A stretch of DNA of 5,305 bases from NCBI GenBank assembly GCA_905216045.1, contig CAJMSL010000128.1:1-5305 (forward strand), read 5' to 3'. The notes below the pieces were generated by a model. It was not told the origin of the DNA. It searched no databases and was given only the letters and a program-made list of their open reading frames with translations. The position numbers and the translations under genes are program-made. This document shows positions 1 through 5,141 of this stretch, in pieces. The number at the start of each line of letters is the position of its first letter. Position 1 is the stretch's first letter. The stretch comes from an uncultured bacterium. GTDB taxonomy: Bacteria; Actinomycetota; Coriobacteriia; Coriobacteriales; Coriobacteriaceae.

Positions 1-2
1 AA

Positions 3-134
3 AAGCAGCAAAAGCCGGAACCGCTGCCGCCTAAGAACGCCTGGTATTTTGCCAAAACCGTGCTGGCTGCTGTGTTGTGCATGGCAGTGGCAAGCGGCAT
101 TGCGCCGCTGCTGTTCGGCTTTCTGATGGGATAA
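3..134 (+). CDS. C-terminal fragment of a membrane protein (5' end outside window)
   Basis: This reading frame is open from the left edge and ends at a TAA at 132-134, giving 43 visible residues. The first part is polar and proline/lysine rich (KQQKPEPLPPKNAWYF). It is followed by about 25 hydrophobic residues (roughly AKTVLAAVLCMAVASGIAPLLFGFLMG), which look like one transmembrane helix ending almost at the C-terminus. A K/P-rich linker before a terminal helix suggests a tail-anchored or multi-pass membrane protein, but no family can be named from so little. Leucine is CTG in five of six cases with no CTC, and GCA and TTT are used freely, unlike the genes from 700 onward. The next strong terminator downstream (235-271) would end its transcript. 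That it is coding is likely; its function is unknown. Confidence 0.55.
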   Translation, partial: KQQKPEPLPPKNAWYFAKTVLAAVLCMAVASGIAPLLFGFLMG

Positions 135-234
135 AGCAAAGGAGGGGGGCACTGTGGCTGTGCTGCGCTCCTGCGCCCCGCTTTCGTTTCCAATCTGCCG
201 ATTGGAATAGATTGTAGAATTCTTTTGACTGGTA

Positions 235-271
235 AAAACGCCGCCCCGCAGGCAAAACGGGGCGGCGTTTT
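235..271 (+). terminator. Strong rho-independent terminator, probably bidirectional
   Basis: A perfect 14-bp stem, AAAACGCCGCCCCG (235-248) against CGGGGCGGCGTTTT (258-271), encloses a 9-base loop. The GC-rich core ends in four T on the plus strand and in the matching A run (AAAAA, 234-238) on the other side, so it can end transcription in both directions. It insulates the membrane-protein gene from the downstream operon. Confidence 0.9.
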
Positions 272-317
272 GCTGAATATGCAGAAAATGGCAAGAAAAA
301 TTTATCAAAAACAGACG

Positions 318-333
318 GTTAGAAAAGACTAAC
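318..333. promoter_or_regulatory. Candidate operator dyad just upstream of the -35 box
   Basis: GTTAG (318-322) and CTAAC (329-333) form an inverted repeat with a 6-base A/G-rich spacer. It ends four bases before the -35 hexamer of the scaffold operon promoter. The position would suit a transcription regulator acting on RNA polymerase. An Rrf2/IscR-type Fe-S sensor would make biological sense for an iron-sulfur operon, but the arms are short, I cannot match them to a known site, and chance is possible. Confidence 0.3.
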
Positions 334-336
334 ATC

Positions 337-365
337 TTGAAAAAAGGCCACTACCCTCGTATAAT
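337..365 (+). promoter_or_regulatory. Sigma-70-type promoter of the scaffold/GGGtGRT operon
   Basis: The -35 hexamer TTGAAA (337-342, five of six consensus) is followed by a 17-base spacer and a perfect -10 hexamer TATAAT (360-365). The start of transcription should fall near 371-373, giving a leader of about 117 bases before the scaffold start codon. This is the best promoter in the window and implies a well-expressed operon, in keeping with the strongly biased codons of both genes. Confidence 0.85.
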
Positions 366-390
366 AAAATTAGCTGTGAAAAGCTTGACA

Positions 391-492
391 ATGGACGGCC
401 GGAACGCACAGCCCCCGCGCAGGCTTGCTGATGTTTGTGCGGTGCAAATGGCACCGGCTTCCGACAATAATGCAAAGGAGAGAATATTATGA
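391..492 (+). CDS. Possible 33-codon leader ORF overlapping the scaffold start (ATGA)
   Basis: An ATG at 391, about 19 bases after the predicted transcription start, opens a 33-codon frame whose TGA (490-492) overlaps the scaffold start codon (489-491) as ATGA, the usual geometry of translational coupling. The peptide begins MDGRNAQPPRLADV and resembles nothing I know. Against it, there is no clear Shine-Dalgarno sequence in front of 391, and the scaffold gene has its own good ribosome site. A chance open frame is the simpler explanation; it is listed because the overlap is exact and the promoter sits just upstream. Confidence 0.25.
   Translation: MDGRNAQPPRRLADVCAVQMAPASDNNAKERIL
476..480 (+). 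promoter_or_regulatory. Ribosome binding site of the scaffold gene
   Basis: AGGAG (within AAAGGAGAG) lies 8 bases before the ATG at 489. It fixes this start and excludes other candidate starts in the leader, which lack such a site. Confidence 0.85.
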
Positions 493-1226
493 TCGAATAC
501 TCCGCACAGGTCAACAATATGTGCCCGATCACGAAGGGTCCGAAGCATGGTCCCGCTCCCATCCCTGAAGAGGGCGAATGGGTCAAGGCCTATAAAATTG
601 AGGACATCAGCGGCTATACCCACGGTGTGGGCTGGTGCGCACCCCAGCAGGGTACCTGCAAGCTGAGCCTGAACATCAAGAACGGCATCATCGAGGAGGC
701 CCTCGTTGAGACCATCGGCTGCTCGGGTATGACCCACTCTGCCGCCATGGCTTCCGAGATCCTTCCCGGTAAGACCATCCTCGAGGCCCTCACCACCGAC
801 CTCGTCTGCGACGCCATCAACGTTGCTATGCGCGAGATCTTCCTGCAGATCGTTTACGGCCGCCGCCAGACCGCGTTCTCCGAGGGCGGCCTGCCCGTGG
901 GCGCCTCCCTCGACGACCTCGGCAAGGGCCTTCGCTCTCAGGTCGGCACCATGTTCGGCACCAAGGCCAAGGGCGCTCGTTACCTCGAGCTCGCTCAGGG
1001 CTACGTCACCCGCATGGCTCTCAACGACAAGAACGAGATCATCGCATTCGAGTTCCTGAACCTCGGCAAGTTCACCGACGCCGTCAAGGCCGGCAAGACC
1101 CCCGAGGAGGCCATCGCTGGCGCTATGGGCCACTATGGTCAGTGGGAGAACGCTGCCAAGTACATCGACCCGCGCACCGACGAGGAGACTCACTCCGTCG
1201 CCAGCGTGTTCCCGGTTCACGAGTAG
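489..1226 (+). CDS. NifU/IscU-like iron-sulfur cluster assembly scaffold protein (partner of GGGtGRT protein)
   Basis: This 245-residue cytoplasmic protein has an IscU/NifU N-terminal-type fold over roughly residues 35-120. The clearest signature is the stretch KLSLNIKNGIIEEAL followed by TIGCSGMTHSAAMASEILPGK (about 58-95), which matches the IscU pattern of a strand, 'GIIEDA', a Gly-Cys, an Ala/Ser helix and 'GK..EA'. C78 corresponds to the middle cluster-binding cysteine of IscU. Other cysteines are C12, C50, C57 and C107; residues 108-245 contain none, so the third canonical IscU cysteine is absent. IscU is about 128 residues, so the C-terminal half (with the EGGLPVGASLDDLGKGLRSQ region) is an addition. 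Family knowledge: such proteins hold nascent Fe-S clusters; a role here is inferred. The gene is first in an operon and lies 18 bases before the GGGtGRT gene. The first ~45 codons use GAA, AAA, AAT, CAT and ATT, which are nearly missing afterwards. Confidence 0.85.
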   Translation: MIEYSAQVNNMCPITKGPKHGPAPIPEEGEWVKAYKIEDISGYTHGVGWCAPQQGTCKLSLNIKNGIIEEALVETIGCSGMTHSAAMASEILPGKTILEALTTDLVCDAINVAMREIFLQIVYGRRQTAFSEGGLPVGASLDDLGKGLRSQVGTMFGTKAKGARYLELAQGYVTRMALNDKNEIIAFEFLNLGKFTDAVKAGKTPEEAIAGAMGHYGQWENAAKYIDPRTDEETHSVASVFPVHE

Positions 1227-1229
1227 AAA

Positions 1230-1236
1230 GGGAGGG
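1230..1236 (+). promoter_or_regulatory. Ribosome binding site of the GGGtGRT gene
   Basis: GGGAGGG, four bases after the scaffold stop codon and 8 bases before the ATG at 1245, is a strong site. The 18-base intergenic gap holds nothing else, so the two genes share one mRNA. Confidence 0.8.
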
Positions 1237-1244
1237 AAATAACT

Positions 1245-2249
1245 ATGACTGTTACGTTCGAAGGTTACGAGCGCCGCGCTGACAAGATCAACAAGTGCCT
1301 CGCCGACAACGGCATCGCCTCCCTCGAGGAAGCTCTGCAGATCTGCACCGACAAGGGCTTCAACCCGCGTGAGATCGTCAACAACACCCAGTCCATCGCC
1401 TTCCAGAATGCCGAGTGGGCCTACACCCTCGGTTGCGCTCTCGCTGTCAAGCGTGGCGCCAAGTCCGCTTCTGAGGCTGCCGCTATCATCGGCGAGGGCA
1501 TCCAGGCCTTCACCGTTCCCGGCTCCGTCGCCGAGGACCGCAAGGTCGGTCTGGGCCACGGCAACCTGGGCGCTATGCTGCTCTCCGACGACACCGAGTG
1601 CTTCGCCTTCCTGGCCGGTCACGAGTCCTTCGCTGCCGCTGAGGGCGCTATCGGCCTGGCTCTGAACGCCAACAAGGCTCGTAAGAAGCCGCTGCGCGTC
1701 ATCCTCAACGGTCTGGGCAAGGACGCTGCTCAGATCATCGCCCGCATCAACGGCTTCACCTACGTGAAGACCCAGTTCGACTACTTCACGGGCGAGCTCA
1801 AGGTCGTCGAGACCATCCCCTACTCCGATGGTCCCCGCGCCGCCGTCAACTGCTACGGCGCCGACGACGTCCGCGAGGGCGTTGCCATCATGTGGCACGA
1901 GAACGTCGACATCTCGATCACCGGTAACTCCACCAACCCCACGCGCTTCCAGCACCCCGTCGCTGGCACCTACAAGAAGGAGCGCCTCGAGGCTGGCAAG
2001 AAGTACTTCTCCGTCGCTTCTGGTGGAGGCACTGGTCGTACCCTGCACCCGGACAACATGGGCGCCGGCCCTGCCTCTTACGGCATGACCGACACCATGG
2101 GCCGTATGCACTCCGACGCCCAGTTCGCCGGTTCTTCCTCCGTGCCTGCGCACGTTGACATGATGGGTCTCATCGGCATGGGCAACAACCCCATGGTCGG
2201 TGCCACCGTCGCCTGCGCTGTCGCCGTCGAGGAGGCCCTCAAGGCCTAA
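1245..2249 (+). CDS. GGGtGRT family protein
   Basis: This 334-residue protein carries the motif that names the family, GGGTGRT at residues 260-266, followed by a conserved-looking C-terminal stretch rich in Gly, Met and Asp/His (HPDNMGAGPASYGM, then HVDMMGLIGMGNNP). There is no signal peptide or membrane helix, so it should be cytoplasmic. Cysteines are at 18, 34, 64, 119, 203 and 324, with no CxxC pair, so a classic Fe-S ferredoxin site is not evident. The glycine-rich motif could bind a phosphate or nucleotide, but that is my inference; I know of no established activity for the family. It lies directly behind the NifU-like scaffold, under the same promoter and before a shared terminator. 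Such pairing recurs in anaerobes, which argues that the two act together. Its codons are extremely biased, suggesting high expression. Confidence 0.9.
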   Translation: MTVTFEGYERRADKINKCLADNGIASLEEALQICTDKGFNPREIVNNTQSIAFQNAEWAYTLGCALAVKRGAKSASEAAAIIGEGIQAFTVPGSVAEDRKVGLGHGNLGAMLLSDDTECFAFLAGHESFAAAEGAIGLALNANKARKKPLRVILNGLGKDAAQIIARINGFTYVKTQFDYFTGELKVVETIPYSDGPRAAVNCYGADDVREGVAIMWHENVDISITGNSTNPTRFQHPVAGTYKKERLEAGKKYFSVASGGGTGRTLHPDNMGAGPASYGMTDTMGRMHSDAQFAGSSSVPAHVDMMGLIGMGNNPMVGATVACAVAVEEALKA

Positions 2250-2284
2250 TCGCGCCCGCGCGATGCTCATATAGTTGAGCTTTG

Positions 2285-2317
2285 GAGCCGCTACCCACCC
2301 AGGTAGCGGCTCTTTTT
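2285..2317 (+). terminator. Rho-independent terminator of the scaffold/GGGtGRT operon
   Basis: A perfect 11-bp stem, GAGCCGCTACC (2285-2295) against GGTAGCGGCTC (2302-2312), with a 6-base loop, is followed directly by TTTTT (2313-2317). It starts 36 bases after the GGGtGRT stop codon and closes the operon, so the flavoprotein gene downstream needs its own promoter. Confidence 0.95.
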
Positions 2318-2505
2318 GTTTGCGCTGTCGCAGGGTAGCTAATGCCGATATATCAGTTGGGGCGAAATACAAGATGTGATGAGATGGAGCGTCAGAGCGT
2401 CCATGACGCCCACCTGCCATATTTGCCCTTTACCGATTTGCCGAGTCTTTGCGGCCCCATTGCCGATCACCCGTGCGACAATGCGCCGGACGAGAAAGGA
2501 ATCCG
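2318..2505 (+). other. Upstream region of the flavoprotein gene, promoter not resolved
   Basis: This stretch should contain the promoter of the flavoprotein gene because a terminator precedes it. I find no convincing -35/-10 pair. Visible structure includes GATATATC, an 8-bp palindrome near 2347-2354; two tandem GAGCGTC copies around 2387-2401; and TTGCCGA repeated at 2438-2444 and 2460-2466, starts 22 bases (two helical turns) apart. Any of these could be a regulator site, but none is recognisable. Confidence 0.35.
2494..2500 (+). promoter_or_regulatory. Ribosome binding site that sets the flavoprotein start
   Basis: GAAAGGA lies 5 bases before the ATG at 2506. It favours this start over the upstream in-frame TTG at 2449, which would add 19 residues (MRPHCRSPVRQ...) ahead of the FAD-binding strand and has no such site. 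Confidence 0.75.
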
Positions 2506-4032
2506 ATGGAATCGACTGATGTACTGGTAATTGGATCTGGCATTGCGGGCCTTTGCGCCGCCATCGAAGCGGCACGCACGGGTGCAACCGTCACTGTGGC
2601 AAGCGCCGGCAAGACCATGAGTGGATCGAGCTTTTTCCCGGGTACCTGGGGCCTCGGCCTCATCGGTCCCGTCGACGAAGACGACGAGCAGGACCTCATC
2701 GACACCATCCTGGCCGTCGGCGGCGGCGTTGCCGACCCCGAACTCGTCCAAACGTTCGTCCACGGCATTCCCCAAGCGATTGACTGGCTCGAGCAAGACC
2801 TGGGCGTTGAGCTCCAGCGTCCGCAAAGCGCCAAGAGTGCTCAACAAAAGCAATTTATCCCCTGCTTTGACCACAAGACGCGCATGTGGCGCGGCCTCAC
2901 CCGCAAGCCCCTTGAGGACGCTCTGACGACCTGGATCGAGTCGCTCGGCATTCGCCTGCTCCCCCGCCATGAGCTTATCGACCTTGTTGAGGACACGAAC
3001 GGCAGAATAACCGGAACCGTACTCTACGACCTTACCGAAAATCGAATCGTGCCCTTTGCTGCCAAGGCCACGATCATCGCAGCCGGTGGCACAGGCGGCC
3101 TGTTCGAGCGCAGCCTTACGTCGGCTGATGTGCTCAGCTCCTCGCAGGCCATCGCACTGGCGCACGGCGCAACACTTACTAATATAGAGTTCATGCAGAT
3201 GATGCCCGGCTTCATCGAGCCCAGGCGTAACTTGGTCTTCAATGAGAAAACCTGGCGCTACGTGCACGTAGACCAGCCGGTAGATATTGCCGACGACAAG
3301 CTGGACGACCTGCTCGAGCAGCGCTCTGGATATGGTCCCTTCACGTCACGCTTGGCCTCCCGCGCTATCGATCTCGTCATCGATCAGGCAGGTGTCGAAG
3401 GCCTGGCACTCCACTACGACTTCCCCCGCGAGGATGTCCCAGAGTTTGTGCAGACCTTTGCCACCTGGCTGCAAGACGAGCACGGCATCGCGCCGACCGA
3501 TGAGATGCGCGTTGCGATGTATGCCCACGCTGCTAACGGCGGCATCAAGATCGATAAGACCGCGCACACGGGCGTTGAGGGCCTCTACGCTTGCGGCGAG
3601 GCGACAGGCGGCACGCACGGCGCCGACCGCATTGGTGGCTTGTCAAGCGCCAACGGCATCGTATTCGGACGTATCGCGGGCGCATCGGCAGCCCTCACAG
3701 CGCAGAAAGAGCCTGAGGCGGCCCTGAAGGCGGATATCACCCTCCCCCAGTACGGCATTGCCACAACAGATGCCGATCGCCTGACACACGGCCTTAGGCA
3801 CACGATGAGCACCTATTGCATGATCAACAGGACCGAAACAGGCCTATCCGAGGCCCTGCAACAGCTTGAAAGCCTGCAAGACAAGGCCATGGCGCTGAGC
3901 AAGCCGCATGCCGATGACAGCGAGATCGCAGCCCTCGCCCGCCTGCAATCGCAGATTCGACTAGCACAGGAAATGGTCAAAGCCATGCGCAAGCGAACTG
4001 AAAGCTTGGGTTCGCACTATCGAGCAGACTAA
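2506..4032 (+). CDS. FAD-dependent oxidoreductase, fumarate reductase / L-aspartate oxidase flavoprotein superfamily
   Basis: This 508-residue cytoplasmic flavoprotein starts with a Rossmann FAD-binding fold: DVLVIGSGIAGLCAA, with GxGxxG at residues 10-15. A second FAD-contacting stretch is IIAAGGTGGLFE (190-201). The region near R282 and R286 (SRLASRAIDL) resembles the capping-domain site that carries the catalytic arginine. H341 precedes NGGI (344-347). The FAD-closing segment YACGEATGGTHGADRIGG (361-378) is typical of the superfamily. A helical C-terminal domain (LRHTMSTYCMINRTETGL) also matches SdhA/NadB proteins; E. coli NadB is 540 residues. Where most members have 'QFHPTG' this one reads EFMQMMPGF (228-236), so the substrate-binding histidine is replaced by methionine. 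There is no Tat signal, flavocytochrome domain or SdhB-type neighbour, and no nadA or nadC nearby, so neither respiratory fumarate reductase nor NAD synthesis is supported. The superfamily is certain; the substrate is unknown. Confidence 0.85.
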   Translation: MESTDVLVIGSGIAGLCAAIEAARTGATVTVASAGKTMSGSSFFPGTWGLGLIGPVDEDDEQDLIDTILAVGGGVADPELVQTFVHGIPQAIDWLEQDLGVELQRPQSAKSAQQKQFIPCFDHKTRMWRGLTRKPLEDALTTWIESLGIRLLPRHELIDLVEDTNGRITGTVLYDLTENRIVPFAAKATIIAAGGTGGLFERSLTSADVLSSSQAIALAHGATLTNIEFMQMMPGFIEPRRNLVFNEKTWRYVHVDQPVDIADDKLDDLLEQRSGYGPFTSRLASRAIDLVIDQAGVEGLALHYDFPREDVPEFVQTFATWLQDEHGIAPTDEMRVAMYAHAANGGIKIDKTAHTGVEGLYACGEATGGTHGADRIGGLSSANGIVFGRIAGASAALTAQKEPEAALKADITLPQYGIATTDADRLTHGLRHTMSTYCMINRTETGLSEALQQLESLQDKAMALSKPHADDSEIAALARLQSQIRLAQEMVKAMRKRTESLGSHYRAD

Positions 4033-4073
4033 GCCGAGCACCCCTCCAGAGCAGAACACAACTTCTCGATATT

Positions 4074-4111
4074 AATGGGTCCCGTGAGCTCAAAGCGACA
4101 CAGGGCCCATT
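4074..4111. repeat. Imperfect hairpin between the flavoprotein and dinD genes
   Basis: AATGGGTCCCGTG (4074-4086) can pair with CACAGGGCCCATT (4099-4111) over 13 positions, with one G-T wobble and one C-A mismatch, around a 12-base loop. No T tract follows on either strand, so it is not a standard intrinsic terminator. It lies 41 bases after the flavoprotein stop and 19 bases before the candidate dinD -10 box, so it could act as a weak terminator or an mRNA 3'-end structure, or as a regulator site. Confidence 0.45.
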
Positions 4112-4129
4112 CGTGTCCGCGCGGGCAAA

Positions 4130-4135
4130 TATACT
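4130..4135 (+). promoter_or_regulatory. Candidate -10 box for the dinD-like gene
   Basis: TATACT matches five of six bases of the sigma-70 -10 consensus and lies 58 bases before the start codon. No good -35 hexamer stands 16-18 bases upstream (the bases there are near CCATTC), which would fit a promoter needing an activator, or a false match. Confidence 0.35.
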
Positions 4136-4181
4136 CATTCTGAATACGGAGTCGACATAGTCCACGTAGACAAACGAACAG

Positions 4182-4189
4182 AAAGGAAG
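4182..4189 (+). promoter_or_regulatory. Ribosome binding site of the dinD-like gene
   Basis: AAAGGAAG ends 4 bases before the ATG at 4194 and supports this start. Confidence 0.7.
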
Positions 4190-4193
4190 AGAT

Positions 4194-5054
4194 ATGGACA
4201 GCAGGGATATCGAGAAATGGCGTGTCGAACTTGACAGCTACGCCCATGTAGAAGACGGCGTTGAGTATTGGCTCGCACGCGATTTAATGGAACCCCTCGG
4301 ATACACCCAATGGCGTAATTTTGAGACTGCAGTTAAGAGATCCATGGCATCGTGTGACACCAATAAAATGCCTGTTGCCGCCCATTTTGCTGAGGCTAGC
4401 AAAATGGTAGATGCCGGCATCGCCAAACGAGCCGTAAAAGACTACAAGCTGACGCGCTATGCATGCTATTTAATCGCACAGAACGGAGATTCAAACAAGC
4501 CAGAGATCGCGCTCGCCCAGGCATACTTTGCCGTGCAGACGCGCCGCCAAGAGCTCATAGAGCAGCGCTTCGCAGAGATTCAGCGCTTGCAGGCGCGTCA
4601 CTCGCTATCCGATTCAGAGAAACAGCTCTCGGGTATTGCGTTCAAACGCGGCGTGGACTCCAAAGGATTCGCGATCATCAAGTCGAAGGGCGATGAGGCG
4701 TTATTCGGCGGCAGAAGCACGGCGGAAATGAAGCAGCAGCTCGGCGTACCCAAGAGAGCGGCATTGGCGGACAGGTTAGCCGATGTCCTCATCAAAGCAA
4801 AGGACCTTACGAACTCGATGACGGCCTTCAACGCCGAGGAACACGACCTGTACGGCCTGGACCAGATCAAGCAAGAGCACGTCGAGAACAACACAAGCGT
4901 GCGTGGCAGCCTCATCGACCGCGGAATTGTCCCCGAGAACCTACCGCCTGCCGAGGATACAAAAAAGCTCGAGCGTCGCGTGAAGACAGACGAGAAGAAA
5001 CTCAAGGAGGGTACTGACGGTTTTACCGATCCCCAGGGTAGGCTCGATCTGTGA
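4194..5054 (+). CDS. dinD: DNA damage-inducible protein D-like (DinD, Bro-N type)
   Basis: This 286-residue soluble protein closely follows the DinD pattern (E. coli DinD is 274 residues). Residues ~20-45, VEYWLARDLMEPLGYTQWRNF, match the Bro-N-type N-terminal domain. Residues ~86-120 contain KLTRYACYLIAQNGDSNK and the following AQAYFAVQTRRQEL helix, highly typical of DinD and related phage/Bro proteins. The middle (AFKRGVDSKGFAIIKSKGD, then FGGRSTAEMKQQLGV) and the lysine-rich helical tail also fit. In E. coli, dinD is induced in the SOS response and the protein acts on RecA filaments; that role is transferred by homology. I found no clean LexA box upstream. The gene has no repair-gene neighbours, uses more A/T-ending codons near its start than the flavoprotein gene, and sits beside a tRNA 3' end, a usual site for acquired genes. 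Convergent with the tRNAs. Confidence 0.85.
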   Translation: MDSRDIEKWRVELDSYAHVEDGVEYWLARDLMEPLGYTQWRNFETAVKRSMASCDTNKMPVAAHFAEASKMVDAGIAKRAVKDYKLTRYACYLIAQNGDSNKPEIALAQAYFAVQTRRQELIEQRFAEIQRLQARHSLSDSEKQLSGIAFKRGVDSKGFAIIKSKGDEALFGGRSTAEMKQQLGVPKRAALADRLADVLIKAKDLTNSMTAFNAEEHDLYGLDQIKQEHVENNTSVRGSLIDRGIVPENLPPAEDTKKLERRVKTDEKKLKEGTDGFTDPQGRLDL

Positions 5055-5097
5055 AAGCGGCTGTGCCCTTTCGGGTTCGACCCCATGCGAGGTCAAC

Positions 5098-5128
5098 AAA
5101 AAAGCGACCAGCCTGAGCCAGTCGCTTT
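5098..5128 (-). terminator. Intrinsic terminator of the tRNA-Lys transcript
   Basis: Read on the minus strand, AAAGCGACTGGC (5128-5117) pairs with GCTGGTCGCTTT (5112-5101) as 12 pairs, two of them G-U, around a UCAG tetraloop, and then runs into T (5100-5098, making six T with the stem end). On the plus strand the two wobble positions become A-C mismatches and the T tract is only three long, so the structure is tuned for the minus strand. It begins 14 bases past the tRNA 3' end. It may also stop dinD transcription weakly. Confidence 0.85.
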
Positions 5129-5141
5129 AACGATCTTGGGG

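Larger units (their letters stand above)
135..336. other. Intergenic region with terminator and small inverted repeats
   Basis: The gene-free stretch 135-488 is 354 bases long. Its left part holds a purine-rich run (AAAGGAGGGGGG, ending near 149), which could be a ribosome site for an 18-codon frame at 154-210 that I do not trust. It also holds an 8-bp inverted repeat, TTCCAATC 188-195 against GATTGGAA 200-207, with a 4-base loop, and the intrinsic terminator at 235-271. From about 275 to 370 the DNA becomes AT rich and leads into the promoter of the scaffold operon. The right part (366-488) is that operon's leader. I see no RNA gene or protein gene I can support here. Confidence 0.6.

Noticed and set aside
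385..390. Perfect TTGACA -35 hexamer in the operon leader
   Set aside because: No -10-like hexamer lies 16-18 bases downstream (the bases near 408-413 read ACAGCC), so it is probably chance. The promoter at 337-365 is far better.
440..456. CGGTGC/GCACCG hairpin in the operon leader as a riboswitch or attenuator
   Set aside because: It is a single 6-bp stem with no T tract and no wider conserved fold; no known riboswitch pattern is visible.
431..568. Second leader frame starting at ATG 431 and running into the scaffold gene
   Set aside because: It has no ribosome site and overlaps the scaffold gene in another frame for about 80 bases; nothing supports it.
351..2420. 689-codon open frame on the minus strand across both operon genes
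   Set aside because: It lies fully antisense to two recognised, homologous genes, and its product is a monotone of Gly, Val, Leu, Ala, Asp and His. That is what strong C/G third-position bias on the other strand creates. It also runs through the forward promoter and terminator and has no ribosome site of its own that I can see.
2449..2505. Upstream TTG start adding 19 residues to the flavoprotein
   Set aside because: The FAD-binding strand begins right after the ATG at 2506, which has GAAAGGA 5 bases upstream; the extension has no ribosome site and an unlikely sequence.
2467..3267. 266-codon minus-strand frame inside the flavoprotein gene
   Set aside because: It is an antisense shadow of a gene with clear FAD motifs, with biased composition and no recognisable domain.
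4053..4066. AGAACACAACTTCT as a LexA-type box upstream of dinD
   Set aside because: On the minus strand it matches the Bacillus-type consensus at only about nine of 13 defined positions, has imperfect arms, and lies more than 60 bases above the candidate -10 box.
4598..5086. 162-codon minus-strand frame antisense to the dinD 3' half
   Set aside because: The serine/leucine-rich product has no motif, and the plus-strand reading matches DinD over its full length.
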